64,000 nt of DNA from Caulobacter sp. S45 (lineage in GTDB: Bacteria; Pseudomonadota; Alphaproteobacteria; Caulobacterales; Caulobacteraceae), in assembly GCF_009765965.1 (NCBI RefSeq), contig NZ_LMUL01000014.1, positions 1,540,859 to 1,604,858 on the forward strand, in the 5' to 3' direction. A program made the translations under genes and the position numbers. Shown piece by piece: positions 25,204 to 33,487 of this stretch (positions within the stretch are counted from its first letter, which is position 1; every line of letters begins with the position of its first letter). The notes below the pieces were generated by a model. The model saw only the letters and a list, made by a program, of their open reading frames with translations, did not search any database and was not told the origin of the DNA.

Positions 25204-25629
25204 ATGCCACGTCGCAAAACCATTCGGCCCAGCGCTGAGGCGCTCAAGCGGATGATCGCCGTCAATATCCGGCGGCGACGCTTGGAGGGCGGGATGACGT
25301 TGGTGGCTCTCGCTCAAAAGGTATCAGTCTCACCTGCCTATCTAGGACGGATCGAAGCGGGTACCGCCAACACAACCGTGGAAGTGATCGGACGGCTTGC
25401 CGAGGCGCTCGGCACCACACCGACTGAGCTAATTAGCCAAGGTAAGACCGCTGGCCATAAGCCAACTCAACCACCCCCAATTGACTCAATAGCCAGACTC
25501 ACCCCCAGGGTTGATGATTCGGAGGGCTTGATCGGTCGCCCAATCCTCGTGAGATGGAACGCTCTAGATGTCGTTCGAACTGATTGGTCTGGGGAAGCTC
25601 CTCAACGCGATGTACGCGACCAAGGCTGA
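25204..25629 (+). CDS. XRE-family HTH regulator with C-terminal extension
   Basis: A 141-residue protein. Residues about 12-75 form a helix-turn-helix domain (VNIRRRRLEGGMTLVALAQKVSVSPAYLGRIEAGTANTTVEV). The remaining ~65 residues are Pro-rich and without a recognised domain. It starts 35 bases after the first XRE gene, and its 3' end overlaps the following gene by 62 bases. A second regulator in the same R-M region is unusual. The C-terminal part may have arisen by overprinting of the next gene. Confidence 0.75.
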   Translation: MPRRKTIRPSAEALKRMIAVNIRRRRLEGGMTLVALAQKVSVSPAYLGRIEAGTANTTVEVIGRLAEALGTTPTELISQGKTAGHKPTQPPPIDSIARLTPRVDDSEGLIGRPILVRWNALDVVRTDWSGEAPQRDVRDQG

Positions 25630-26236
25630 CCGCATTTCGATGTTACGGAGCGACATTCGGGATGAACGAAAGAAGGCAAGCGGTTATAGCAGCAGCAAAG
25701 GTGGCGATTTTTATGGGCCTTTTTGGGCCGATGCCAAAAATCACATTTCCGGCGAAGTAGATTTACGCGCTTCCACCGCATCCAGAATCTCCTCTAATGG
25801 AAGACGCGACCGACTGTATACAATGTTACGCGACGGCTTTTTACTTTGGTGGGAGGAGAATCGCCGCCAGAGAAACGAAGCGTTCACAACAATAGATGAC
25901 CACATCAAATCCCGCTACGAAGCAAAAGGCTTAGGCACCATCAAAGTCGAAAACACATTGTCTTTTACAATTGGCGAGGACGGCCATCGCGTGGTTTACC
26001 CATATTTTTGTGAAGACCCTTCACTATCTGAGGAAGCGGCCAGGCTTGGCCTTTGGGCGATGTCACAAAGCATAACAACCTACGAACTTAAAGATATGCG
26101 TATACTTGACGTTATTAAGGGAAGAACGTTTTCCAATATTGACACACCGCTAATTGGAAACGAAGAGGTAATATTCCTCCATCGATACAGTGCAATATTA
26201 AGCGAACGGCAAGCCCTCAAAGGGTCCTACGACTGA
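25568..26236 (+). CDS. Unrecognised protein in the R-M cluster, low GC
   Basis: A 222-residue protein of mixed charge, without signal peptide or membrane helix. No family is recognised. Residues 1-60 are basic and Ser-rich (SDIRDERKKASGYSSSKGGDFYGPFWADAKNH). The middle has LLWWEENRRQRNEAF, and then strands HRVVYPYFCEDPSLSEEAARLGLW. Base composition is much more AT-rich than the neighbours, suggesting a different origin. It lies between the regulators and vsr, so a role in the restriction or defence module is possible, but nothing in the sequence shows it. Confidence 0.7.
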   Translation: MSFELIGLGKLLNAMYATKADRISMLRSDIRDERKKASGYSSSKGGDFYGPFWADAKNHISGEVDLRASTASRISSNGRRDRLYTMLRDGFLLWWEENRRQRNEAFTTIDDHIKSRYEAKGLGTIKVENTLSFTIGEDGHRVVYPYFCEDPSLSEEAARLGLWAMSQSITTYELKDMRILDVIKGRTFSNIDTPLIGNEEVIFLHRYSAILSERQALKGSYD

Positions 26237-26457
26237 GCCTCGGCCTCAACGAATTATAGCGCTCATTCAGCCGTTTCGAGCTTCGGCACAAATGGGCCCC
26301 CTCCCTGAGCCATTGGGTCGAGGAGATCGGCCTCCCTTAGCCATCGACGAAAGCGAACGCTTCACTCCGGACGGCACGGGGGAAGGCTTGTTCACGCCCT
26401 TGCCGTTTGTATATCTGTATGCGACGCGCATCATTCATCCGAAGCGGCGGAAGGCCG

Positions 26458-26895
26458 ATGGACACGGTTCCTCCAGACGTCCGGTCGCGCATCATGAGCA
26501 GCGTGCGCTCGACCAACACGAAACCGGAACTGGTGGTGCGCCGCCTCCTCCACTCCTTGGGCTACCGCTTTCGCCTGCACCGCGCGGACCTGCCAGGCCG
26601 CCCCGACATTTCTTTTTCGGCGAAACGAAAGGTGATCGATGTTCGCGGCTGCTTCTGGCACCAGCACCCCGACCCGCGGTGCTCAAAAGCGACCATCCCA
26701 ACGAGCCGCCGCGATTGGTGGGCATCCAAGCTCCAAACTAACATCGATCGGGACAATCGGAACGCGCTAGCTCTTCAGGAACACGGTTGGACCTCCCTCG
26801 TGCTGTGGGAGTGCGAACTCACGAATCACGATCAACTCCGAATTCGCCTGGAAGATTTTCTGGGACCGCCGCTCGTGAAGCCTCGGAACGAATAG
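26458..26895 (+). CDS. vsr: Very short patch repair endonuclease Vsr
   Basis: A 145-residue protein starting at MDTVPPDVRSRIMSSVRSTNTKPE. The Vsr pattern continues with RRLLHSLGYRFRLHRADLPGRPDI (catalytic Asp of the PD motif), VRGCFWHQHPDPRC (zinc-binding Cys/His) and WTSLVLWECEL. Vsr nicks 5' of the T in T:G mismatches formed by deamination of 5-methylcytosine, which repairs damage caused by a C5 methyltransferase. The methyltransferase gene follows 59 bases downstream, the expected partner. The start at 26458 is favoured over 26407 because the family begins there. Confidence 0.93.
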   Translation: MDTVPPDVRSRIMSSVRSTNTKPELVVRRLLHSLGYRFRLHRADLPGRPDISFSAKRKVIDVRGCFWHQHPDPRCSKATIPTSRRDWWASKLQTNIDRDNRNALALQEHGWTSLVLWECELTNHDQLRIRLEDFLGPPLVKPRNE

Positions 26896-26954
26896 AGAAC
26901 ACGTTCCCTCGACTCGAACATGCTGCTAAGCAAAGGGGCGGGGGATTTTACGCC

Positions 26955-28172
26955 ATGAGTCGGATGTCAGGATTGCCGCGCCGCACCGTTGTCGACCTTT
27001 TTTCGTGCGGCGGCGGCATGAGCGCCGGCTTCTCCAACCGATCCGGATGGCGTCTCGGGGGCGCGGTAGACTTAGAGGTCGCCAAGCCCTCGGGTAAGGG
27101 GGCCGGCGAGACCCGCTGCAACGATATATACGAAGCCAATCATGGACTGCGCCCAATCTCGGACGACCTTTTGAAGCTCGACCCCAATGAGCTTCTAGGT
27201 CGATTTGGCCTGACACGCGGCAAGATCGGCTGCCTCATATCGTGCGCCCCGTGCACGGACTTTTCTCGCGCCAATCCCGAAAACCACCTAGCCGACCGTA
27301 GCCGTAATACGCTCGTCGGCCGGTCAGGCGACTATGTCGAGGCATTCATGCCCGAAGTTTTCGTCATGGAGAATGCGCGCGAGCTGATCACCGGCAACCA
27401 CCCCCAACATTGGGATCGACTTCGCCTTCGATTGGAACGCCTTGGCTACGACGTCAGGGCGGACGTCCACTTCCTAAGCCGGTTTGGCCTTTCCCAAGTT
27501 CGCGAGCGCGCCCTGATCATCGCCTCACGGGTGGGCCCCGCACGAACATTAGAGGACCTGTGGGATGGGTGGGAGATCGACTCTGCGGCCGTTACCGTGC
27601 GGACTGCACTGGGTAGGTTGGACGCATGGCTCCAAGACCATCCCCGAGACGCTACCGGGGCAGCGGCCCCCGGCATGGGCCAACTCGTAAGAGCGCGTTT
27701 GGCAGCGACCCCCCACGATGGGGGTGGCTGGGCCGATGTCGCAAAGAGCCCAACGACACGCCACCTGCTCACGCCGGACTGTTTGCGGCGATGGCAAGTC
27801 CGAGACCTCGGCTCACATCCGGACGTCTATGGGCGAATGTGGTGGGACCGTCCCGCCCCCACGATCAAGCGTGAATGTGCGCACGTGGGAAATGGACGAT
27901 ATGCACACCCAAAAGCTGATCGCCTACTTACGGTACGCGAGATGGCCACGCTTCAAGGCTTTCCCTTTTCCTATCAGTTCCCGGTCAAGTCCGTCGCCAA
28001 CCGTTATCGTGCAATCGGTGACGCTGTGCCGCCGCTGATTGCTTGGCAAATCGCTGCGTGCGTTCAATGGACGATCACTGGCCGCAAACCGAGCCCGGAA
28101 GAATGGGTGATGCCGAATACCTCGCTCCATCTGGAGGATCTGCGCCGGTCAGGGATGCGCTCGGCGGCCTAA
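26955..28172 (+). CDS. C5-cytosine DNA methyltransferase (type II R-M)
   Basis: A 405-residue protein. Motif I is TVVDLFSCGGGMSAGF, motif IV is CAPCTDFS with the catalytic Cys after Pro, motif VI is FVMENARELI, and motif VIII is LSQVRERALIIA. The C-terminal motif X-like YRAIGDAVPPLIAWQIA closes the fold. It transfers methyl to cytosine C5 in a target site that cannot be read from sequence. The start at 26955 follows GGGGCGGGGG. The stop codon overlaps, tail to tail, that of the putative endonuclease gene (28169), a typical R-M arrangement. Confidence 0.92.
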   Translation: MSRMSGLPRRTVVDLFSCGGGMSAGFSNRSGWRLGGAVDLEVAKPSGKGAGETRCNDIYEANHGLRPISDDLLKLDPNELLGRFGLTRGKIGCLISCAPCTDFSRANPENHLADRSRNTLVGRSGDYVEAFMPEVFVMENARELITGNHPQHWDRLRLRLERLGYDVRADVHFLSRFGLSQVRERALIIASRVGPARTLEDLWDGWEIDSAAVTVRTALGRLDAWLQDHPRDATGAAAPGMGQLVRARLAATPHDGGGWADVAKSPTTRHLLTPDCLRRWQVRDLGSHPDVYGRMWWDRPAPTIKRECAHVGNGRYAHPKADRLLTVREMATLQGFPFSYQFPVKSVANRYRAIGDAVPPLIAWQIAACVQWTITGRKPSPEEWVMPNTSLHLEDLRRSGMRSAA

Positions 28173-29302
28173 AGCCCGCACCACAATTTGACGTTCGCTT
28201 TGAAGAAGTCCCAGTGCTCCGGATTTCTCTCACGGCCGCCATCCCATCCCCAGCAGTGGTGGAGGTTGAAGACGTGGGTGAAGCGGGTCAGATCGCGGTT
28301 GTTCATAACGCGCCGCTGGGTCCCGCCGCTCAGAATTTCACGGTTCAACAAGGCCATCATAAGGAAACGATCGGTCCTCAGCTCCGTCTGCGTCTCCCTG
28401 GAGGCTAGGCCCATACGCTCGTGTAGGTTCGCGGGATCGGTAGCCGTCTTCACTTCGCCCACGGCGTGCTCATGCAGCTTTTGCGCACGTTGGCGTTGGT
28501 CCTTCGCGACGGCGTTGAACCGCGTCAAAGCGTCCTGTGCATCCGCGAAGCCCTCCCGCCCAAGGGGTTCGAAAATATTGGCGTCCTTACTGCTAGCAAA
28601 CACAACGGCGCGTCCGTTGCGGAGCAGCAGCGCTCGAGTGGTCCGGTTCGGACCACCTCGAAGCCAATCATCAACCTCCCTCGGCGTTCGAACTGTGCCG
28701 GGTGGTAATTCACCAACCGTATCAACGATGGCATCAGGCTGGAGCTCTCGGATAGCGTCGACGAACGCTATCGCCGCACCTGCGGCGCCAATCGCACCGC
28801 TCAAGTTTTGAGTTTGGCCGTGGATACCGATGCTTCGCTGATAGGTGACAAAGGCTGCGAGATCGAAGCCACCGCTGCGCATGTCATCGAGCCACGCATT
28901 AAGGCGCGCAACCTCCGCGGTTAATTGCTCTCGTTCGTTCGGCGTTCGGGAGCGAAGGCAAGGAAATAGGATGCGTTGCTGCTTGTCGGAAAGGCCTGTG
29001 AGTCCAAGGAAGAGCTGCCGCGCCCGAAAGCCCTTCGGCGACGCCGCGACGTCAATGTGAAGGTAACGCCTTCCCGCCCTCGCCTCGTCATCGATGACCG
29101 CCGAAGCGAGCCCACTTTCCACGAGCTTGGTCGCATCGTCCCAATCGGGATCGAAGACCTCTTCCGCCTGGGCCGCTTCGGCGAGCGGAGCGCCGAGCAC
29201 GTTCTTGACGTAGTTAACCGTCACCTTCGCAAACGCCTCAATGAAGGCGTGCGCCTCTGCCGCTGTTTGAGCGGCCCCCATATTATCGCGATCCAGGTTC
29301 AC
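28169..29302 (-). CDS. Probable type II restriction endonuclease
   Basis: A 377-residue protein converging on the methyltransferase with overlapping stop codons. The late segment EHAVGEVKTATDPANLHERMG has an E-x-K that fits a PD-(D/E)xK nuclease core, and it sits in a beta-strand-like context. The region NLHERMGLASRETQTELRTDRFLMM then forms helices. I recall a similar DPxNLHER signature in Bpu10I-like enzymes, but I am not certain. The upstream acidic residue of the active site cannot be fixed by eye. Gene order supports the cognate-endonuclease role more than any single motif. Confidence 0.65.
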   Translation of the reverse strand: MNLDRDNMGAAQTAAEAHAFIEAFAKVTVNYVKNVLGAPLAEAAQAEEVFDPDWDDATKLVESGLASAVIDDEARAGRRYLHIDVAASPKGFRARQLFLGLTGLSDKQQRILFPCLRSRTPNEREQLTAEVARLNAWLDDMRSGGFDLAAFVTYQRSIGIHGQTQNLSGAIGAAGAAIAFVDAIRELQPDAIVDTVGELPPGTVRTPREVDDWLRGGPNRTTRALLLRNGRAVVFASSKDANIFEPLGREGFADAQDALTRFNAVAKDQRQRAQKLHEHAVGEVKTATDPANLHERMGLASRETQTELRTDRFLMMALLNREILSGGTQRRVMNNRDLTRFTHVFNLHHCWGWDGGRERNPEHWDFFKANVKLWCGL

Positions 29303-30066
29303 CGAAGCTGTATGCCTGGAGTCGGCGCTCCGTTGGAAGCCCTACGGCTTCAACTAAAGATCGCAGCCCACCTCAACTTGCCTCCGCCAGACCGACCGGA
29401 GCCTGAATCGGCGAGAACGAAACTTCGGACAATCCCGTGTCGGGACAAAACGCCGCCACCGACGAACGGTCGCTTCGCTCCCGCTCGGCCCTTCGGGCTT
29501 CTCCGGATGGCTCCAATACTATCCTTTAGACATAACTCTATTATCAAGGCTCTCGAACTTAATCGAAAGCCCCGGAGAGGGAGGAACGAGAGACCTTTGG
29601 GAACGGAATGCTGCGACGCAGTTATGACTTATCCCCGACGGTTGCCGAGGGCATAGGTAGAACAAAGATTTTATGGGATGGGCACAGTTGTAGTGTAGCG
29701 CCAACCATCAGATATTATAGGTGAAATTCACGCTTTTGGCAAGGCTGTTTGACGTCCCCTCCCTGTCAAATCGCTATTTGGGGGCAGCATCGGGGGCGGC
29801 GCAAATCAGATTTATCAGCTCCGAACCGGCGGCTTGAACAAATGCCGCACCGCTCTAAAAAGGGGAGATTGGGTTGAGCTTTCCAATTTTCGCAGGCCGA
29901 CTTACGAGTTTTCGATGAGCGAATTTGGGATTTTCATGAAAAATCTCGAATGCCCGCCATGGATGAAATAGAATATGCGGAGATATCACAAATAAACCTC
30001 CGATTTTTCTCAAGTAAGATCGCAATAACATATTGTTTTATAAGGGATATTTTTACAGTTCAGTTC
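29303..30066. other. AT-rich right end of the island
   Basis: About 760 bases without a supported gene. The last 250 bases are strongly AT-rich (for example ATATTGTTTTATAAGGG near 30030) and end at the attachment repeat. It may hold integrase arm sites. Confidence 0.6.
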
Positions 30067-30112
30067 TTCGTAATGCGTAGGTCAGGTGTTCGAGTCACCT
30101 AGGCGGCACCAC
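30067..30112 (+). repeat. attR: exact copy of the tRNA-Thr 3' half
   Basis: 46 bases identical to 12651-12696, without any tRNA 5' half before it. It marks the right boundary of the island; the distance between the copies is about 17.4 kb. Confidence 0.92.
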
Positions 30113-30200
30113 CCAACCTCCCGAAAAGTGCGGATTTCCACATCCCGCTCAGCCAGTTCGCTGGCGACCAAGCCGCCTATTTCGGCTGATGATCTGGTAG

Positions 30201-30270
30201 CAGTGTTCAAGGACGCCCGCCGGCCAAGATCCGTAGCTGGGCGATGCGCCTGTCGGTGAAGTCGGCCAGC
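30201..30270 (-). pseudogene. 3' fragment of a third LprI/DUF1311 gene
   Basis: Bases 30201-30270 match the 3' ends of the two LprI-like genes: CAGTGTTCAAGGACGCCCG here against CGGTGTTCAGGGACGCCCG at 13374 onward, then GGCCAAG.TCCGTAGCT.GGCGATGCGC.TGTCGGTGA. The rest of the gene is missing. It lies about 90 bases outside attR. Confidence 0.7.
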
Positions 30271-30417
30271 CCGCCTCATCCTTCCCGCTGCTCGGGCGGC
30301 CTTAAGCCCTTGGCACGGGAATGATTCATCGGCGCCATCGAATAACAATTTGATTTGATTGCCTTAGAGGGGACCCCGGATGGGAACTGAATCTTCCGTT
30401 CACCGATTGCGCCCAGA

Positions 30418-30681
30418 ATGCGAGGGGTCCTGTTCAAGATCGGCCTAGTGGCCGCCACGATAGCGGGGGCGCAGCTGACCTTCGGCAACCCCTGGGCGAC
30501 GCTCGCCATCGCGGTCGCCGTCGCTGGAATCCTGATGACCAAGGTTCTCTTGGCCCCCCGGTCCAGTCGAACACGTCGATTCAGTAGAGCCGCGCCGTCT
30601 CCGAGCCTTTATTCGTGGGCGGGGCGTTCCTTCTGGCGTTCACGCCGACGATCCCAGCGGCGCAAACGGCGTCCGTCATAG
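30418..30681 (+). CDS. Possible small membrane protein
   Basis: An 87-residue frame whose first 45 residues form two hydrophobic stretches (FKIGLVAATIAGAQLTF and ATLAIAVAVAGILMTKVLL). The rest is Ser/Arg-rich and looks out of frame; a sensible hydrophobic segment (GGAFLLAFTPTIP) appears in the next frame, so a frameshift is possible. There is no good ribosome site. Weak. Confidence 0.3.
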   Translation: MRGVLFKIGLVAATIAGAQLTFGNPWATLAIAVAVAGILMTKVLLAPRSSRTRRFSRAAPSPSLYSWAGRSFWRSRRRSQRRKRRPS

Positions 30682-30777
30682 ACACAGGTCGCCGAGGCCC
30701 GCGCCCTTTGGGTCGTAACCATCCTTGTGCGCGAGGCCTTAACGCCGCCAGCAGTAGGAGCGGGCGAGGAGCACGCC

Positions 30778-30984
30778 ATGGACGCCATCTCTATCGGCAC
30801 GAGCGGAATGATCTCAGCCGCCCAGCGGTTCGAATCCTCGGCTCAGGACACCGTGACCGGCCAGGGCGATCCTGCATCCAACGCCGTCGACCAGATCACC
30901 TCCAAGTTCGACTTCGAAGCGTCGGCCCAGGTCGTCAACACGGCCGACCAGATGCTCGGCCGTGTGCTGGATATGAAGGCGTAG
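30778..30984 (+). CDS. Orphan flagellar basal-body rod-like peptide
   Basis: A 68-residue protein with GAGGAG upstream of its ATG. It joins the two ends of a rod/hook protein. The N-terminal ISIGTSGMISAAQRFESSAQ resembles the SGL/AQ helix of the FlgB/C/E/F/G family, and the C-terminal FEASAQVVNTADQMLGRVLDM resembles their C-terminal helix. The central domain is absent. Such mini-rod proteins occur alone in Caulobacterales. A structural role in the flagellum is possible but not shown by context. Confidence 0.65.
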   Translation: MDAISIGTSGMISAAQRFESSAQDTVTGQGDPASNAVDQITSKFDFEASAQVVNTADQMLGRVLDMKA

Positions 30985-31255
30985 CGGCCCCGACGGCTTC
31001 TTGGCCAAGCCAGCGCCGTGATGGGCGATCCGCCGAGAGATGCTGCGTCCCCCCTGCGACCTCGAGCCGAAGCTCACGAGCCTCCTGAAGCACGGGCTCC
31101 AGCGCGCCGATTGCGCACGTCTTCGCAGCTTCCGGGGCGAGCTCGCATAGAATTCGAATAAGAAGTCCTGCGCCGGCCTGAATTGCGGGAGGCTCGCCGA
31201 AGGTTGTCGTCCACAAAGCGATCACTTCGGAGTGGTTCAGGGCGGAGGCGGGCAT
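30935..31255 (-). CDS. Small conserved hypothetical protein
   Basis: A 106-residue frame beginning MPASALNHSEVIALWTTTFGEPPAIQAGAGLLIRILCELAP. This opening (helix, then LW...GEPP.I.A...LL.RIL) resembles small uncharacterised alphaproteobacterial proteins. The C-terminal third overlaps the rod-like gene on the other strand by about 50 bases and may be non-native. Moderate support only. Confidence 0.4.
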   Translation of the reverse strand: MPASALNHSEVIALWTTTFGEPPAIQAGAGLLIRILCELAPEAAKTCAIGALEPVLQEARELRLEVAGGTQHLSADRPSRRWLGQEAVGAATPSYPAHGRASGRPC

Positions 31256-31595
31256 GACTCGATCCGTGCTGCGTCGGATAATTATCTCCTAACGCCCCGC
31301 CAGGGTTCCTGGTTAGCGGCCCGTTAACGTCGATTACATGCGGTGCGGCACGTGGAGCCCGTTGGGATCGCGCGTGGAGCTTCGTATCGAGACGCGCACC
31401 GGTTGAATCCACGTTAGACATGCGCCCGGGTTGGCGGTCGGGCTGACGGCCATTATCATCGATTCGGCAGCTTGCGGTCGCGGATGCGGCCGGGCTAGGG
31501 CGCGGGTCGCTTGATCTATGTGGCGTGAGGGGAGAGCGGCTTTGTCGATATCCGAACCCGGGCGACCGCTTGGGGCCGACCGTGTCCGCAAGGCC
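31256..31595. other. Intergenic region upstream of the DUF2844 gene
   Basis: No supported gene. Frames on both strands here are Arg/Pro-rich shadows. A promoter for the DUF2844/DUF3443 pair is expected here; I could not define one. Confidence 0.4.
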
Positions 31596-32039
31596 ATGGC
31601 GATCCTCGCCGGGACGATCTGGCTGGTCTCCGCGCCCATGGCCCATGCTTCCCTCGGCCGGACCCGGGAGACCGTGGAAATGGATCGCGCTCGTTTCGGC
31701 GCGCAGATGAGCTCGACCACGACGTCGGCCTACACCTTGCACACCCTGACATTGCCCAGCGGCGCGGTTGTGCGGGAGTTCACGCGCGAAGACGGGGTGG
31801 TCTTCGCCGTCTCTTGGCGTGGGGCCGGTCGCCCGGATTTGCGTCAACTTCTGGGCGACGGCTTCGATACGATGCAGGCCGATATCGCAACGCGCCGCCC
31901 GCGCGTGCATAGGATGCCTCTAGCCGTGAACCGCGCCGACCTGGTGGTCCACACCGGCGGCCACCCGGGCGCCTTCTGGGGCTCGGCCTATCTTCCGCAA
32001 CAGGTTCCGGCGGGCTTCTCCGGCAAGGACATGCGTTAG
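31596..32039 (+). CDS. DUF2844 family secreted protein
   Basis: A 147-residue protein from the ATG at 31596, giving a signal peptide (MAILAGTIWLVSAPMAHASLG). An upstream ATG at 31518 would bury it. The mature part has YTLHTLTLPSGAVVREFTREDGVVFAVSWRGAGRPDL, the DUF2844 hallmark, and ends with FWGSAYLPQQVPAGF. The family has no assigned activity but is repeatedly encoded next to DUF3443, as here (3-base gap). The two are likely one exported system. Confidence 0.8.
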   Translation: MAILAGTIWLVSAPMAHASLGRTRETVEMDRARFGAQMSSTTTSAYTLHTLTLPSGAVVREFTREDGVVFAVSWRGAGRPDLRQLLGDGFDTMQADIATRRPRVHRMPLAVNRADLVVHTGGHPGAFWGSAYLPQQVPAGFSGKDMR

Positions 32040-32042
32040 GAG

Positions 32043-33365
32043 ATGGCCATGACCAGGACGCTCTGCGCCCTCGGCGCGCTCCTCATCCTGCTGACCGCCT
32101 GCGGCGGCCACGGCGGCGGCTCCAGCGGCGCGACCGCCGGGACCAACACAGCCCCGCCCCCGCCCCCGCCCTTGAGCAACTTCACCAGCATAACCGTGGA
32201 CCAGGGCCCCGCAGCGCTGGCGACGGGACCGGACGGGTTCATCGCGGCCAACGCGCTCTTCGCCACGGTGACGATCTGCGCGCCCGGCACGACCAACTGC
32301 CAGACGATCGACCACGTGCTGGTGGACACCGGATCGGTGGGCCTGCGCCTCCTCCAGCCGGTGCTGACCCCGGCGGTGCTGTCGGCCCTGCCCAACATGA
32401 CGGACGCCAACAGCTTCCCGGTCGGGGAATGCTACCAGTTCGTCGACGGCTACGCCTTCGGGTCGGTGCGGCAGGCCGATTTCCAGATCGGCGGGGAGCA
32501 GGTCGCCAACATGCCGCTGGAGGTGGTCGGGGACACGGGCGCCTTCGCCACCGTGCCGGCCTCATGCTCCTCGGGCGGGGGGACCAATATGGACACGGTC
32601 AAGGCCATGGGCGCTAACGGCATCCTGGGTATCGGGGCCAGCATCACCGACTGCGGGTCCGGCTGCACCGGGGCGATCGAGACCGGCCCGGCGACCTACT
32701 TCGAATGCCCCAATCCCCAGTGTGGCGCGACCATCACTCGTGCGGATTCCGCCGCCGCGCCGTTCCAGCAGGTACCCAACCCCGTCGCCGCCATGAGCGT
32801 GGACAACAACGGGACCATCATCAGCCTGCCGGCGTCGCCCGCCACGGGCGAGGCCACACTGACCGGCACGCTGTATTTCGGCGTCGGCACCCAGACCAAT
32901 AACGGGCTCGGGTCCGCAACGGTGCTGACCGCGACGGGTTTGACGGGACCCTTTGGGTCAGGACTGCTCACCGCCATCTACAATGGTCAGACCCTGCCCC
33001 AGAGCTTCATCGACAGCGGCAGCAGCCTCTATCTCTTCCAGGACAGCACGTTGCCGGCGTGCTCGGGCAAGGACTTCAACGGCTATTACTGCCCCACCGC
33101 GGCGACCCCGCTGAGCCCCACGCTCCAGGGACAGAATGGCGTCACCGCCTCCGCCGCGTTCAGCCTCAACAACGCCCAGACCCTGCTGTCGGGGAGCAAT
33201 TCCGTCCTGCCCGGGCTGGGAGGTAATCCGGCCACGTTCGCTTTTGCCGATGTGATCCCGAGCAGCTTCGACTTTGGGCTGCCGTTCTTCTACGGCCGCA
33301 ACCTCTACACCGTCATCGAGGGGCGCAGCGTGGGGACCACGGCCGGGCCGTTCTTCGCCTACTAG
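32043..33365 (+). CDS. DUF3443 lipoprotein with pepsin-like DTGS and DSGS motifs
   Basis: A 440-residue lipoprotein (lipobox LLTAC near residue 19, then a Gly/Ser/Pro-rich tether). Residues about 97-105 read LVDTGSVGL and about 325-333 FIDSGSSLY, the two Asp-Thr/Ser-Gly-Ser motifs expected of a bilobed aspartic peptidase. Both lobes carry Cys pairs. DUF3443 is the family I recognise. The two-motif arrangement suggests a pepsin fold, although a lack of proteolysis cannot be excluded. It follows DUF2844 by three bases. Confidence 0.85.
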   Translation: MAMTRTLCALGALLILLTACGGHGGGSSGATAGTNTAPPPPPPLSNFTSITVDQGPAALATGPDGFIAANALFATVTICAPGTTNCQTIDHVLVDTGSVGLRLLQPVLTPAVLSALPNMTDANSFPVGECYQFVDGYAFGSVRQADFQIGGEQVANMPLEVVGDTGAFATVPASCSSGGGTNMDTVKAMGANGILGIGASITDCGSGCTGAIETGPATYFECPNPQCGATITRADSAAAPFQQVPNPVAAMSVDNNGTIISLPASPATGEATLTGTLYFGVGTQTNNGLGSATVLTATGLTGPFGSGLLTAIYNGQTLPQSFIDSGSSLYLFQDSTLPACSGKDFNGYYCPTAATPLSPTLQGQNGVTASAAFSLNNAQTLLSGSNSVLPGLGGNPATFAFADVIPSSFDFGLPFFYGRNLYTVIEGRSVGTTAGPFFAY

Positions 33366-33487
33366 GGCGAAACTATCGTCGGCTCGCGGTCGGATTGATG
33401 TCTACAGTGGGCGTGGTTCGCGGAGAGATCGGCGAGAGCTGACGAACAGAGCTCGGCTGGGAAGCGGCGAGACGGGAGCTGGCTGAA

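Noticed and set aside
31074-31910. A 278-residue minus-strand frame across the DUF2844 region
   Set aside because: It is antisense to a better-supported secreted protein and has Arg/Pro/His-rich shadow composition.
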